The position numbers and the translations under genes were made by a program. From Tubiluchus corallicola (lineage: Eukaryota > Priapulida > Priapulimorpha > Priapulimorphida > Tubiluchidae): 62,000 nt of DNA. The notes under the pieces were generated by a model. It saw nothing but the letters and a program-made list of their open reading frames with translations. It did no database searches and had not been told where the DNA came from. This document shows positions 13,023 through 24,075 of this stretch, piece by piece. Position 1 is the stretch's first letter; the number at the start of each line of letters is the position of its first letter. The stretch spans positions 52,501 through 114,500 of the forward strand of contig JAQGDQ010000420.1 in the NCBI GenBank assembly GCA_030141605.1, given 5' to 3'.

Positions 13023-13684
13023 AGGAAAACAGGTTGATTTTTCGTGACCCATTCGTACCCCATTTTGAAGAACAGTAAAAAGTTTACATTTTAACACCCG
13101 TAATAATGTCATGGCGTTTCTGAAAATTAAATAATAAGTTAAACTTTTAATTAATGGCGGGCGAGCCCAACTAGTAGTGACATCACAACTGAACATAATT
13201 TTCAACAGCAAAAATATTCCATTAGCATGTTGCACGTGTTTGTGAGAGCGAAAATTAGTACTACTGAACAACACTCAGTGTAATATAAAAGAAACAAAAA
13301 ACGCGGCAAAAATTTTAAGTCGAACGTGTGTGCTACGTCACAACCGAACACCTCGGAACTGAGATGCACAGCAACTGTTTTTTGTGCAACGCGTTACAGA
13401 GATGGTGGCGCGCTAGTGCCCGTCTAAATAGCAAATAGCGAAATGCATATAACCACGAAGAACTACCGTGCCAAGGTGAAATTACGTTTCAATGGAAATG
13501 ATTCTTTGTCTAGTTTGTCTAGGACGATGAGAGACCGTTGTGAGTTGAGGCAAAACCACAAGGAGTTGAAGTTAGAATACAAAAAGAGTTGAAAGTCGTG
13601 TCGGGTGAACGTTTTAAGTTTAAACGGCAATTTTTTTGTTTTGTCTCTCGTTAAGCTATAGTTTAACATTGGATCCGATTTTCT
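13023..13684. mobile_element. TTAA-flanked MITE, copy 3
   Basis: TTAA-AGGAAAACAGG at the left (13,019-13,033) and CCGATTTTCT-TTAA at the right (13,675-13,688) give inverted ends with TTAA on each side. The body matches 5985-6400. Its distal third (13,510-13,640) also resembles 3470-3590, so a further fragment of the family lies in GPCR intron 1. Confidence 0.6.
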
Positions 13685-13794
13685 TTAAGCTTTTTTAGTT
13701 TTAAACCCTATTCAAAAAAAATATCCTGCTCGTATATAAAAGAATCTTCCTAAGTCAAATAAAACTAGATAAACCCCCATGTACGCGCTTGTGC

Positions 13795-14281
13795 TTACTC
13801 TTACTCTTGCTCTTGCCCTTGCCCTTGCCCTTGCCCTTGCCCTTGCCCTTGCCCTTGCCCTTGCCCTTGCCCTTGCCCTTGCCCTTGCCCTTGCCCTTGC
13901 CCTTGCCCTTGCCCTTGCCCTTGCCCTTGCCCTTGCCCTTGCCCTTGCCCTTGCCCTTGCCCTTGCCCTTACCCTTACCCTTACCCTTACCCTTACCCTT
14001 ACCCTTACCCTTACCCTTACCCTTACCCTTACCCTTACTCTTACTCTTACTCTTACTCTTACTGTTACCCTTACCCTTACCCTTACTCTTACTCTTACTC
14101 TTACTCTTACTCTTACTCTTACTCTTACTCTTACCCTTACCCTTACCCTTACCCTTACTCTTACTCTTACTCTTACTCTTACCCTTACCCTTACCCTTAC
14201 CCTTACTCTTACTCTTACTCTTACTCTTATTCTTACCCTTGCCCTTACCCTTACTCTTACTCTTACTCTTATTCTTATTCT
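13795..14281 (+). repeat. Hexanucleotide array CCCTTG, CCCTTA, CTTACT
   Basis: A striking gradient: about 26 CCCTTG units (13,815-13,972), then CCCTTA units, then alternating blocks of CTTACT and CCCTTA to 14,281. The CTTACT unit is the reverse complement of the GTAAGA unit 3 kb upstream. The Leu/Ala/Pro/Thr-only ORFs over this stretch are array artefacts. The unit is not the metazoan telomere repeat CCCTAA. Confidence 0.95.
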
Positions 14282-15287
14282 ATGTCACACAGCAACTACG
14301 TATTGCAATCTTCACTTTCCCAAGCGCGTAATAATATGCATAGTTCGACCAGACACAAGAAAATCGTATTGTTTTCCTTTAACATCTTGCTAATGGGGTC
14401 ACAACCAGGATACATACATTTTACAATCATAAAAGCAGTGGTCGGGTTACATCGTTTTCTCGTTAAGCGCAAATAAACTTGACACTCTAATTAGATTTAC
14501 TTTCGTTAAATGCGCTCATAAATTTAATAAAAACCGAAAATAACTGTGGTGTTAATGAAGCCGTAAACACTGCAGTTTATGGTTATGAATACTGCCCGTA
14601 TTTAGCAAATTTGTAAGTTGATTCTTGTTACAGCTGTTTTTGTTTCGTGAACGTCATTTCTGTGCAACACCAGCAAGTAATTTATGGGCAAAAATATTGC
14701 AAAGAACAAGCAGTTTCAGTTTCAATAAATGCAGTTTATTATAACGAGAAAAACCACAAAGATATTAATTACGCATACAAAGGAGTGCTGTAGAATAATA
14801 GATTAAATTAAATTTAAGTTTAGTATTTATTTGTATATATCACCATGATCATTCAGAAATTTCATAGATAAGTAATATAATTGAGTTACTTTAACGAAAC
14901 TTTCCAGAGATATATAAGCAATAGTCAATGAATTACTGTAAAGATATAGATACGTAAGCAACATCAATGAGCTACGTTAATGACATGTTTTATGTTTTAA
15001 TATTTATATCAAAATGAGCAATACTAATTCCTTGCCTTTATGAAGTCTTCACAATGAATTTTAAAACCAGCGCATAACTGATTTGTACATGCTAAAACAG
15101 TTTGAGCCCATTCATACCGTAAAAATGTCTGATCAGTTCTCTAATTAAGACTAAATTAACAAACAGTATACAAAATTAAAATTTTGAATACATAATTTTT
15201 GCGACCTACGACTAAAATACGTGTGTCATAGTATAGTCTATAGCCTGAATGCTAATAAGTTTGACCATTGTGGTATGTCTCTACAGC
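14282..15287. other. Intergenic, 3' flank of hemerythrin A
   Basis: AT-rich, no protein-like ORF. It should contain the 3' UTR of the minus-strand hemerythrin A gene. A TTTATT (AATAAA on the minus strand) at 14,735-14,740 is one possible but distant polyadenylation signal. Confidence 0.45.
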
Positions 15288-17779
15288 TTAGAGCTCGTCT
15301 TTGTACTTAAAATCACTCCCTTTGATATGTTGTACAAGCCTGTAATAAAAATAATTTGGATGAGAAAAATTTCACAATAAACAAACACAGCAGAACATTC
15401 AGTGCTACTTACTGACTTTCGTATGTTTACTGAATTACATTTTTATAATTTGTTGTTCATCAAAACAGCTATAAAATACGACAACTGCGAATGTGATTGA
15501 TATTGGCGAACAGGACGTAGTTGGATGTGGTAAGACAGGAACCTAGCTCATTATCAAGACTAACGTTCTAAGTATAAGATGAGTCCCTGAACCGGCTGTC
15601 TTATTAAGTTTGCATCCTCCCTCAACGAATAAGTATTAAAAATATATAGAAAAATACAATGAACTTTTATAAGCAGGAATGAAAACGTATGTACCGAATA
15701 TTTTGAGTTGTGTAACAAAAACCAGTGAGCAAGAGTAAGAACGTCAAAAACGTTTCAGCTTTTCTTGTGAACCTTTTATAAGAGCTGAGAGATTCATCAT
15801 AAATATGTGTTTCAAATATCTGTCGCTCTTCATTTCTAATGAGGTTCTCACCTCATTAAGTTCCGACGACTGCAGGCAACAGTTTTTGCTTATCTTTGTA
15901 ACCACCCCCGCCCCCTGCTTGGACTATATAATGGATGAGGTAGTAGACAGGTGGAAACATAAATGACTTTTCCCTCAAAGATAGAACTCCTTTAGCTAAT
16001 TGTTAATGATATGAGTACCTATTATACCGGGTAACAGGGAAACAATTTTGTAGTGAAGAATTCCACAGATAAGACACCCCGGGGAAAATGCATTAGTAAT
16101 TAGTCATTTTACATTTAGAAATTCTAGGATAGAAATTCGAAAACTAGTAGCAAAACGGATACTCTCAAAATTGTTGGTGACTTGGGAAATCATTATAAAA
16201 ATCAACTCACCAATCTTTCGTAAATTCAACGTCTGTGTCAGAAACAGGTGTTTCCATAATTCTCAGTCTCGCCAGGAAAGCTTCGTGCTTTTCTCTGTGT
16301 TTCATATAGTCAGGAAAATTTGATTTCACCATCAGTTCCTGAAATAAAACATCAAGTAGTTTTTTTCAGAAAGGCTTTTGTTTCTCAAGTACACATAGAA
16401 TGCACAATATCATCTCGCTACAAAGAAAAAACACGTCAAAAAAGTGTATCAGAAAAAGGCGCATATATAAACCCAAATATTACTAAACAATTCAAATAAA
16501 TAAACCCACGTCTTAATGAAACGATTTAAAAGGAGTTTCTGAGATTTTAATTCTGAGAAATAAATCCCACTGTGTTGTGGGATTGGATCTGAGGTTAACT
16601 ATGTCATTCGTGTGTAGGTTAGGGTGTGGTGAAAATAACTTTTTTATCCAATCTTTTTACACCTTTTCTTACTTTGGAGGTTTGATGAGATACTAACACT
16701 AACATTGGTAAATTTTCAGCTAGATTAAGCTTTGGAAACACGTGTCGCCACTTATGTTAAGATTTCAGAATTATGCTCATTTGTGTAGTAATTTGACAAA
16801 TCTTAAAAATTATTATATCCACTCCACTGACCTATCAATTTTCACGAGCAGTTTGCAATGATTAACAGTTATCACACATATAATCTTAAGATGAGTGGAG
16901 ACACGTGTTCCCAAAGCTTAACCTACCTGAAAATTTACCTTGTTAGTATTTCATCAAACCTCCAAAGTAGGAAAAGTTGTAAAAAGATTGGATAAAAGAA
17001 GTTATTTTCACCACACCCTAATGTAGGTACGCCCAATGGGTACCATGCCTGTAAAATTATTGCACCCTAAATTTAGAATCCAAATCTGAAATGCATACAT
17101 TCAGTGATTGCATGTGTGCTTTTAACACTTTCATATGTTTTTACTTCGTACTTTAATCACTGTCTTTAAAAACGAAAAAAACTTACTTGTTAAATATTAT
17201 GTTGTAATTTGCTTTTACTTACTTTTGTACACCAGCGTCTTTCTTTTTATTGCAAAGTTGTAATCTATTTTACAATTGCACTAACCTAGTTCTTGACTGT
17301 GTTTATAGATGTTATGAATACGTATGAATAAGTACTAACCTCTTCGTGTCCAAAATACTTTTGAAAAACATCGTACAAATTTCTAACGAAAAAATCGCTA
17401 TCCCTCTTATTAGCAACGTTGAAGATGCCATTGAAGAGGATTTTGTGTCCATCATCAATGCGCTCGAACTGAAAGTAAAATAATTAAAAAAATAATAAAT
17501 AAAAAACTGGCACGAAACCATAGACATATTTGAAGGCAATGGCAAAAAGAAAAGCGTTTTAAATAATTTTATTAAACAATTATTAAGCATTTGCTGGAAA
17601 ATCAATAATTCTGCAAATACACCACAAATAGTTTGCAACCAAGCACTTATAAATGCACATCACAACTGGGAAAATTGAAAAGAATACGTGCAATTTTTAC
17701 AGTTTGCTGATTGATTATGACTTACAAAGGTACTAAAAGACTCGTCCCAAGTAAATGGTTCGGGTATATCGAAAGGCAT
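15288..17779 (-). CDS. Hemerythrin A, diverged paralogue with His-to-Tyr change at an iron ligand
   Basis: Four coding exons on the minus strand: 17726..17779, 17340..17468, 16211..16338 and 15288..15339, giving 120 residues. Donors are GTAAGT, GTTAGT and GTGAGT; all acceptors end in AG. The protein starts MPFDIPEPFTWDESF. Six of the seven residues that hold the di-iron centre are present: H26, E60, H75, H79, H108 and D113. Residue 56, His in the other three copies (H54 in classical sipunculan numbering), is Tyr (KYFGHEE). Residue 25, normally Glu, is Gly. The C-terminus reads DFKYKDEL. A TATATAAAG box lies about 90 bases upstream of the start. Codons are AT-ending, unlike its paralogues. A 403 bp MITE sits in intron 2. 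Family identity is certain; whether it still binds oxygen is open. Confidence 0.92.
16619..17021. mobile_element. MITE with long inverted repeats in hemerythrin A intron 2
   Basis: The ends TTAGGGTGTGGTGAAAATAA and its near-exact reverse complement extend inwards for well over 100 bases each. A 6 bp direct repeat TGTAGG flanks the element (16,613-16,618 and 17,022-17,027). No coding content. It sits between exons 3 and 2 of the gene without touching either splice site. Confidence 0.8.
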
Positions 17780-17864
17780 GTCGAATAATTCTTGCTCTCC
17801 CTAACTTTAGTTAAAGAAATCCTACTATAGAAACTTAAAGTCGTGCTTCTCGCATATTCTGGCT

Positions 17865-17873
17865 CTTTATATA
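17865..17873 (-). promoter_or_regulatory. TATA box of hemerythrin A
   Basis: TATATAAAG on the minus strand, about 85-95 bases upstream of the start codon. All four hemerythrin genes have a TATA element at a comparable distance (71-99 bases), which supports these as real core promoters. Confidence 0.6.
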
Positions 17874-18109
17874 CCTATCCTGACTCTCTGTTGGTCACGC
17901 AAGCGAGACCCTAGACGGGGGAGAGACGTGCTGAAAAATCTAACAAAAACTAGGCCATATTTTTCGTTTTTCCTCTCAAAAACTGTATCTGTCAAATTCT
18001 TAAAACTGACGTTATTGCTAGTCTTTATGGCGAATATCCTGGAAGCATATGGCGTCGAAATAACTACAACAAACAATATTAAGAACCAATATTTGTAAAT
18101 AAATAAAGA

Positions 18110-18200
18110 ACAAGCCGAGTGGTCACAGTGTGCGTTTGGCAACCGAAGTTAAGCATCGCCGAGACTGGTCAGTAGATGGGTGACGACGCATAAAATACTT
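18110..18200 (+). repeat. 5S-rRNA-like / tRNA-like SINE head
   Basis: A tRNA A-box-like start (GCCGAGTGGTCA) runs into a segment strongly resembling the 3' half of 5S rRNA: AAGTTAAGCATCGCCG and ACTGGTCAGTAGATGGGTGA. Full-length 5S is absent, so this is a pol III-derived SINE head or 5S pseudogene, not a functional 5S gene. It lies about 330 bases beyond the hemerythrin A start codon. Confidence 0.55.
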
Positions 18201-18783
18201 ACTCCGAGAATGCAAGCGTTGCAACTATTATTTGGTTATAATTATAATTATAATATTGTTTGTTTGGCTATAATTGATTCGCCTTGCCGATTCTGGCTGT
18301 TTACCTCGCAAAAAGATATGCATCCACATCAGAACGTAGATATTAAACGCCTCTGCTGGTTCAGTGATTCCCCTAGTCATCCAAGAGGATTAAGCATAAT
18401 AATGTATCGGTTTCTGCCATTCAAGTAAGCTCTGTGCTTTCATTAATGACTTGATGCTGAAATTCTGAAATAAAATAAACGTTTTTCTAGTGCGATATTG
18501 TACTTTTTTGATCTCACAAAGAGTCACTTTTCCGTACTAGTCGTTCATTTGATACTATGGATGTGTTTTGTTATTATAATTTATTATTTACTAGTATTTG
18601 AGTATTAGTATTATTGTCTTATTGTATTTGTAATTGCATAACTGTTACATGTATATAATCTCATTAATACACCGTCAATATATCATGTTGTTGTTTACAG
18701 TGCACAATACACATTGTGTACCTGTTTACTAATACGCGTTGTACTATTCAAACTAATACGTAATAAATAACAAATGTATAAAA

Positions 18784-19160
18784 CAAGGATTCTCAACTAC
18801 CCAATTTAATCGTCTAAAACTTTCTCGGACCGTTACCCAAATCGGGAAACCCGGTCGTGTCCATTACCCCCCCCCCCACCTAGTACTACTTCAACTCAAA
18901 AAGTAAACACACGTATATGCCACAAGCAAGCAAAATTATTTATGTTTGGTCGTGACATAAATAAATTTCCAGGTGTTGTTGTTGTAATGATGGACCCCAT
19001 GACACAGTGTTGCCTGCCGGAGGCAGTCTCTTCAAGAAGAAAACTACGTAAAATGCATTCCGAGCGAAGTTTTAAAAAATTTCAGAGGGGTGCCCGTTAC
19101 CCCCCCCCAAAAAAAAACATATTACCCCCGGGGGTAATTTACCCCTACTTTGAACCACTG
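18784..19160. mobile_element. hAT-like non-autonomous element
   Basis: The right end TTTGAACCACTG is the reverse complement of a typical CAGTGGTTC hAT end. The left end CAAGGATTCTCAAC is a decayed counterpart. The flanks GTATAAAA and GTCTAAAA match at seven of eight bases, as expected for an old 8 bp hAT duplication. Poly-C and poly-A runs lie inside. The short ORF spanning 18,942-19,166 is not protein-like. Confidence 0.6.
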
Positions 19161-19582
19161 GTCTAAAAGGTGGATGCATTTTACTGCATTTATGAAATCA
19201 TAAAAGTTGTTTTTTTACCAAATGCATTATATCACCTTAAGGAAATCACTGAAAACTTGGGAATAAAAATGCAAATTACGAAAAGTTTGCGTCCCAGCTT
19301 CAAAACAAGAGTTTAGACATTACAATTTGTTTAGGCCAATATTATTATAATTCTTTATTTTTAAAAACTGTGTACAGAATACATTCCCTCTATTTGTAGG
19401 GATATGTTTAAAATTTCTAAAAGCATTTGCAACGTATTAAACCTATTCACATATATATATAATTTAGAATTCAACGCATGAGACAGATTGACGACAACGA
19501 TCATATACAATAGACATAGTTACAAATTATAATCCAACACTACATACATACATAATAAAAGATAATGAACATATTTTAATAT

Positions 19583-19985
19583 TTAGTAACAAAAATTTAC
19601 ACGCATTATACACAATGAAACACAGCGAGTACAATTATAATAAACATAGTCCGAACCTAACGTATGCAGAGTGCTAATAAAATCATTTCTTTTGGCTTGG
19701 TTCACTAATGTACATTCAAATAATAAATGGTGTACAGACTGAGGGCTTAATAAGCAGTTACATGTGCTATTAGGAGCCTGCCCAATTTTGAAGAAAAATT
19801 CCTTAAAATTTCCCTGCTTAAGTAGTAAACTGAAAGCCAAAACTTCTAATTTTCTCCTGCCCAAAGAGACAGCAAATAGCATGCGTCGGAAACTCGTGAT
19901 CACTTCTTGCTTAGGCGCTCTCATTTTCAATGCGCATTCTTTTTCCAATGACGTCATTCGTCTTGAAGAGAAGTAGCGCACTGTC
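19583..19985 (-). pseudogene. Non-LTR retrotransposon (LINE) ORF2 C-terminal fragment
   Basis: The open frame ends in a C.C...HHLLFEC...R segment (minus strand), the Cys/His-rich tail typical of reverse transcriptase ORF2 proteins of Jockey/CR1-type LINEs. No reverse transcriptase core is present upstream, so this is a 5'-truncated copy. The sequence below 19,583 would be its 3' UTR. No in-frame ATG is needed; it is a fragment. Confidence 0.55.
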
Positions 19986-20344
19986 AAACCTTACTTTTGA
20001 TAAGTTTTTGCAAAAAAATTAGATTTTGTAGTTTTGTAATAGCGGGCGCTTACGGAAAACCACGGCGCGCTTACGAAAAGTCACGAAGTCTCCAGTTACG
20101 TCATGACTTTCAAGTGAATGGCGGCAACCACCACGCCTGAAAATTTTTATTCAGAGGCAGTATATAGGCAGTTCTTTGTTATATTTTTAAGTTTAAGTGT
20201 TAACAGTAAAATAAACTAAAGAAAGTGATGACTTGTTCTTCCTTTTTAAACATTCTTAGACCTGCAAACTAGGAGAATCAATCCTGTGAAAGATATTTGT
20301 GAAGTTGAAATGGAACACTTGTAAAAAACAACTAAACACTAGAT

Positions 20345-20700
20345 TGCATGTTTGCACAAAAACTGAAACACTTTTATTGCACTAAATACACAGTAAAATG
20401 CACAAATAAAATGAAGATCATAACTGCTGCACAGCACTGAGTGTGTGACAGAGAGACAGTGAGTAACATGACTGCACTGCCTGAGACAGAGAGTGACTAG
20501 CAGTGAAATCTAGCCAGTTTATATAGGTTGAGAAGTATGCAAGAACTTGGCTTCACATATCCCATTACAGTGAAAATAGGGGAGATACAGAGAGTTTAAA
20601 TATTCACTGGACCATACAATTGTGATAAGGGGTGAATTGAACTAGTAAATGTTAAAGTAACGAATCAATAGATGGCAGCACCTAAATATACAGTTACAAC
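20345..20700 (-). repeat. LTR-like dispersed repeat, copy 1
   Basis: On the minus strand it has AGGTGCTGCCATCTATTG, an ATTGTATGGTCCAGTGAAT motif, a CTATATAAACTGG TATA-like box, a CTAGTCACTCTCT stretch and then an AATAAAAGTG signal. This is the order expected of an LTR promoter and polyadenylation region. The same order recurs on the plus strand at 61,340-61,600. No internal retroelement coding region adjoins it, so it would be a solo LTR. Confidence 0.45.
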
Positions 20701-20719
20701 TTTCACATATCCTATTAAA

Positions 20720-21138
20720 TATCCTACTCAGTAGTTTTCTATATGAATGAAATCACTAGTCTCGCTATTGTTCCTGCTCTATATAAACAAATCAGGCTTT
20801 GCCGTAGCAAGTCGAGTGTTTAACGCACCCCCCCCCCCCTTCAGCGACATTGCTATAGAATAACAACATTAAGTCACAGAATGATTTAGCTTTTAATAAG
20901 GAATAAAAGAAGTAAACACAGGCATAAAACTTGTAATAAACTACACGCGATGTGTACTAGTGTGTGTGTGTAAAAGACTGCCTATGAGCCTGTTATAAGA
21001 AGCTTTACCGCTTACTGTAAATTAACGCCTACTGTACATTAAAACAATTGTCTCTACATACGCCAGCATAGTTATAAAGGACGCAATACCATTGTTCTTT
21101 ACATAATCGCGTTCTTTGAATCATGCAGTGTCAGTAAG
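20720..21138. other. Intergenic, no gene seen
   Basis: Contains a poly-C run (20,828-20,839) and AT-rich sequence. No coding signal on either strand. Confidence 0.45.
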
Positions 21139-21358
21139 GGTGACCCAGTGGTAAAGGTAACACACTTTGGGTGCTCCTCAACTTACAGCCCGAGTTCGAA
21201 TCTCACGACAACATGTACTGGCGCAAACAGTTGCTTTCTGTGTTCTTTATTTGTGGCGTCTCAGTGTTGTTGTATTCGTTAAGTCGCTTATAGTAGCCAT
21301 AATGTTGTCTGTTGTCCCAGCGAATTTATACGTGTCTTTGTCCTTTGTCATTTTGTAG
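21139..21358 (+). repeat. tRNA-derived SINE
   Basis: The A-box region TGACCCAGTGGTAAAGG and B box GAGTTCGAATCTC are spaced as in a tRNA. They are followed by a unique body and a pyrimidine-rich end. The two SINE copies at 19 and 39,630 belong to a different family, since the post-tRNA sequence differs. Confidence 0.6.
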
Positions 21359-22736
21359 AAAAAACTAACCCCTTTCAACGTCTTTACGTCACATTCGATA
21401 AAAAGCCTTAAAATATGATGCTTCATTTGCTAGGGTAAAAATTATGCTTATCAACCAGCTAAAGGAAGCAAATTTTCAAAAAATTGCGAAAATTAGAACA
21501 CGGAGGCCACGTAGACACAAGACAAAGTACGTGACACCGGAAAAGAACGAGTTAAACGTGCAAAGCTAATGTTCAACCAAAAATCACTTGCACGACTAGC
21601 CAGGCCAGTTTTATACATGCATGTTAGCACTAAGCCGACTTTCTTTTGTGTTAGACTATCTAGTATAGTTTTACTAGGTGATGCAACATATTATTCACTT
21701 CTCCGTCCAAATTATGAAAGAGACAGCATTTCGACAAAACTGATGTGTTCATTTTTAATAGCAAATTTATTACACGCAAAACAGATGCGAAAGAAAATAA
21801 TTAAAAGCACAAGTCACAAGGAATTGATATTGAATTAGATTATATTAAACTTAACTGAACTGAACGAAATCGGACTGGACTGGACTGAATTGAACTGATT
21901 TGACAATTTTATTTCAGAAATAGTCCATATACATTACAGTACAATAAATAAAGTTAACACACAATTACATAGACATATATAATATATAATATAATATATA
22001 ATATATATATATATAATAATATACACCACATTTAATAAATATGGAATATTGTATTCAATTCTTTTATATTATTTACACATTTCGTTAAGTATGTTTACCA
22101 GTCTATATGAATTTTAGAATTGTATATGCAGTCACTATTCAGTATACTATAATACATTTAACTATCACTTGTGCAATATTAATAATTCTCCATCTACACG
22201 GATGAAACAGAGAGAACAGAGCGGGTCTTACAGCCAAAGCGACAAAGCCAATTGGCTACAGAAACGCTTTTGAAAATTCTTCAAAGGACATCAGGCGTAC
22301 ATCGAACACCTCACTGCAGACTGCAGACAATGGGCATAATGCAACTAATGAAGATGCATGTAACATCGTATCTGCATCTGTCGTTGTCTGAATTATCATA
22401 CGGCATGTATGACGACGATGTAAACGAGTTCTCACGTTTTTATAACTGAAGACACAATAACCCAGATCGACACTTACAAAGACTTTTCTTGCATTTTTAG
22501 GTTTGTCATAAGACTCACAACATTAACGTCTAAAGCTATCCACCTTTCTAACAAAATCAAAAATACACACAAGAAATGCATTCCAAATCTCCTGTTACTT
22601 TAAACAGATTAGTGCAAAATGATTTCAAGGAGCCCTAATGACAGGATCTAGAGCACCTCTCAAGAATTGTTCATCTCTTTCTACTAAAAGAAAAGACAAA
22701 TCGCTTATTGGCTTTATTTTACTGTTGTTACTTTAA
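21359..22736. other. Intergenic, AT-rich
   Basis: Includes a GGACTGGACT-type pentanucleotide run (about 21,855-21,890), next to a sequence that reads like a retroelement 3' end on the minus strand, and a (TA)n stretch near 21,980-22,020. Short ORFs at 21,569-21,838 and 22,252-22,449 have no recognisable domain. Confidence 0.4.
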
Positions 22737-23240
22737 AGGAAGACCGGACGATTGTCTAGACTCAATGTCATTTTAATTTACTGTCCAAAATATAGATTTT
22801 CTTGCCTATAAAAGTTAACAATTGTTCCTTATATTTGAATAATTAGCTTAGAAAGTCAGAAACTAACCACAGTTTGTGCAGTGGCAGGCATCTTCCCTTG
22901 CGCGTTAAGCACATTTGCATAGGTGTTACACGCATGCAACGACGTATGATGTCACGAAAAATGGGCTTTACATCATATGACGTCATGAAACTAACACTGC
23001 AGTTGATGATCATGCTTATCACGGTACCGCCTTCTATTTGACGGCCACACGAATATGACAAAAAGGCGCCGCTGCCAATCTTAGTAGATTCACTAAACCG
23101 CGAGTAGCTTTGAAAGTTTAACGAAATTTGAGTATCCGAGGTAATTATTATTTAATCTAAGCTTTGATTAAAAAAACTATTGTAGTTTTCAATATTTTAG
23201 AGCATTCTTTATTCGTGTTTACACAATCATCCGTTTTCCT
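22737..23240. mobile_element. TTAA-flanked MITE, copy 4 (related ends, different body)
   Basis: Left end AGGAAGACCGGACGATTGT and right end, reverse complemented, AGGAAAACGGATGATTGT: a strong terminal inverted repeat. TTAA lies at both junctions (22,733-22,736 and 23,241-23,244). The termini match the other TTAA copies in the first ten bases, but the body is not visibly the same. It is 504 bp long and has no transposase. Confidence 0.7.
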
Positions 23241-23964
23241 TTAACTTGTTCAAAATGGAAGCACCCAAGCGTGAGGTAATCGCGACTTTCAAGGGATTTT
23301 ACTAATTGCACGAGGCGCTTATCACACTTTTATTAATTAATCCTTCTAACATTTTTCGCGAACATTGAAATACGTCTAGCTTTCCAGAAATCTTGGCATT
23401 TCCTTTAAACGTTTTACTGTATTGTGGGCCTTTCACCTTGTTCTAAAGAGTGGGTACGCATATGCGTCAATTACCAAAGTATATATGAAGATTCGTACGT
23501 ACTTCTGCGTATGCCCTACATGCCGGTGCGCACGTTTATACACATGTATATGTTATGTACAATTCTACCCATTCGTTCGTAAGAATTGTTCGTTTGTATG
23601 TACAAATTAACTGTATTTTTGCACTGTTCAGTCAGTTTACTCGTTCGCGTTGTTTTGCTTTTAAAAATAATGAAACAAACTGAAACAAACAGAATCTTCA
23701 ATACATGATTAATAGATCCCGCGATAACGTAAATTTAAAAGATTCAGAATATTATAAATTAAAGATAGTTAATGCGTTACGAGATATTTTTGGTTCCTAA
23801 TCTGATTGGCTGCAAGTTCGATTAATTAACAGGCACAATAATAGGCACCTGGAGGCTAGCGCTAACATGAGTAGCGGAAATCTACAATGTTTTTAGGTAG
23901 TGCTGTAACAGGACTGCATAGGCTTAACCAACCTCAAAACAGGTCTTTTTGTATAGTATGACTA

Positions 23965-24029
23965 GTGAAAAACGCGCTCACATACACACACGCACGCACG
24001 CACGCGCAACCACACGCGTGCACGCACGT

Positions 24030-24075
<46 letters not shown>
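23965..24075 (+). repeat. (CA)n microsatellite with CGCA variants
   Basis: A clean (CA)n core at 24,031-24,073 is preceded by a CGCACGCACG block. The His/Thr-rich ORF here is repeat-derived. Confidence 0.9.

Noticed and set aside
13973-14250. Interstitial telomere repeat
   Set aside because: The unit is CCCTTA (TAAGGG on the other strand), which is not a rotation of CCCTAA/TTAGGG.
13795-14393. Long Leu/Ala/Pro/Thr-only open frames
   Set aside because: They arise because a six-base unit never creates stops in these frames; no other protein feature.
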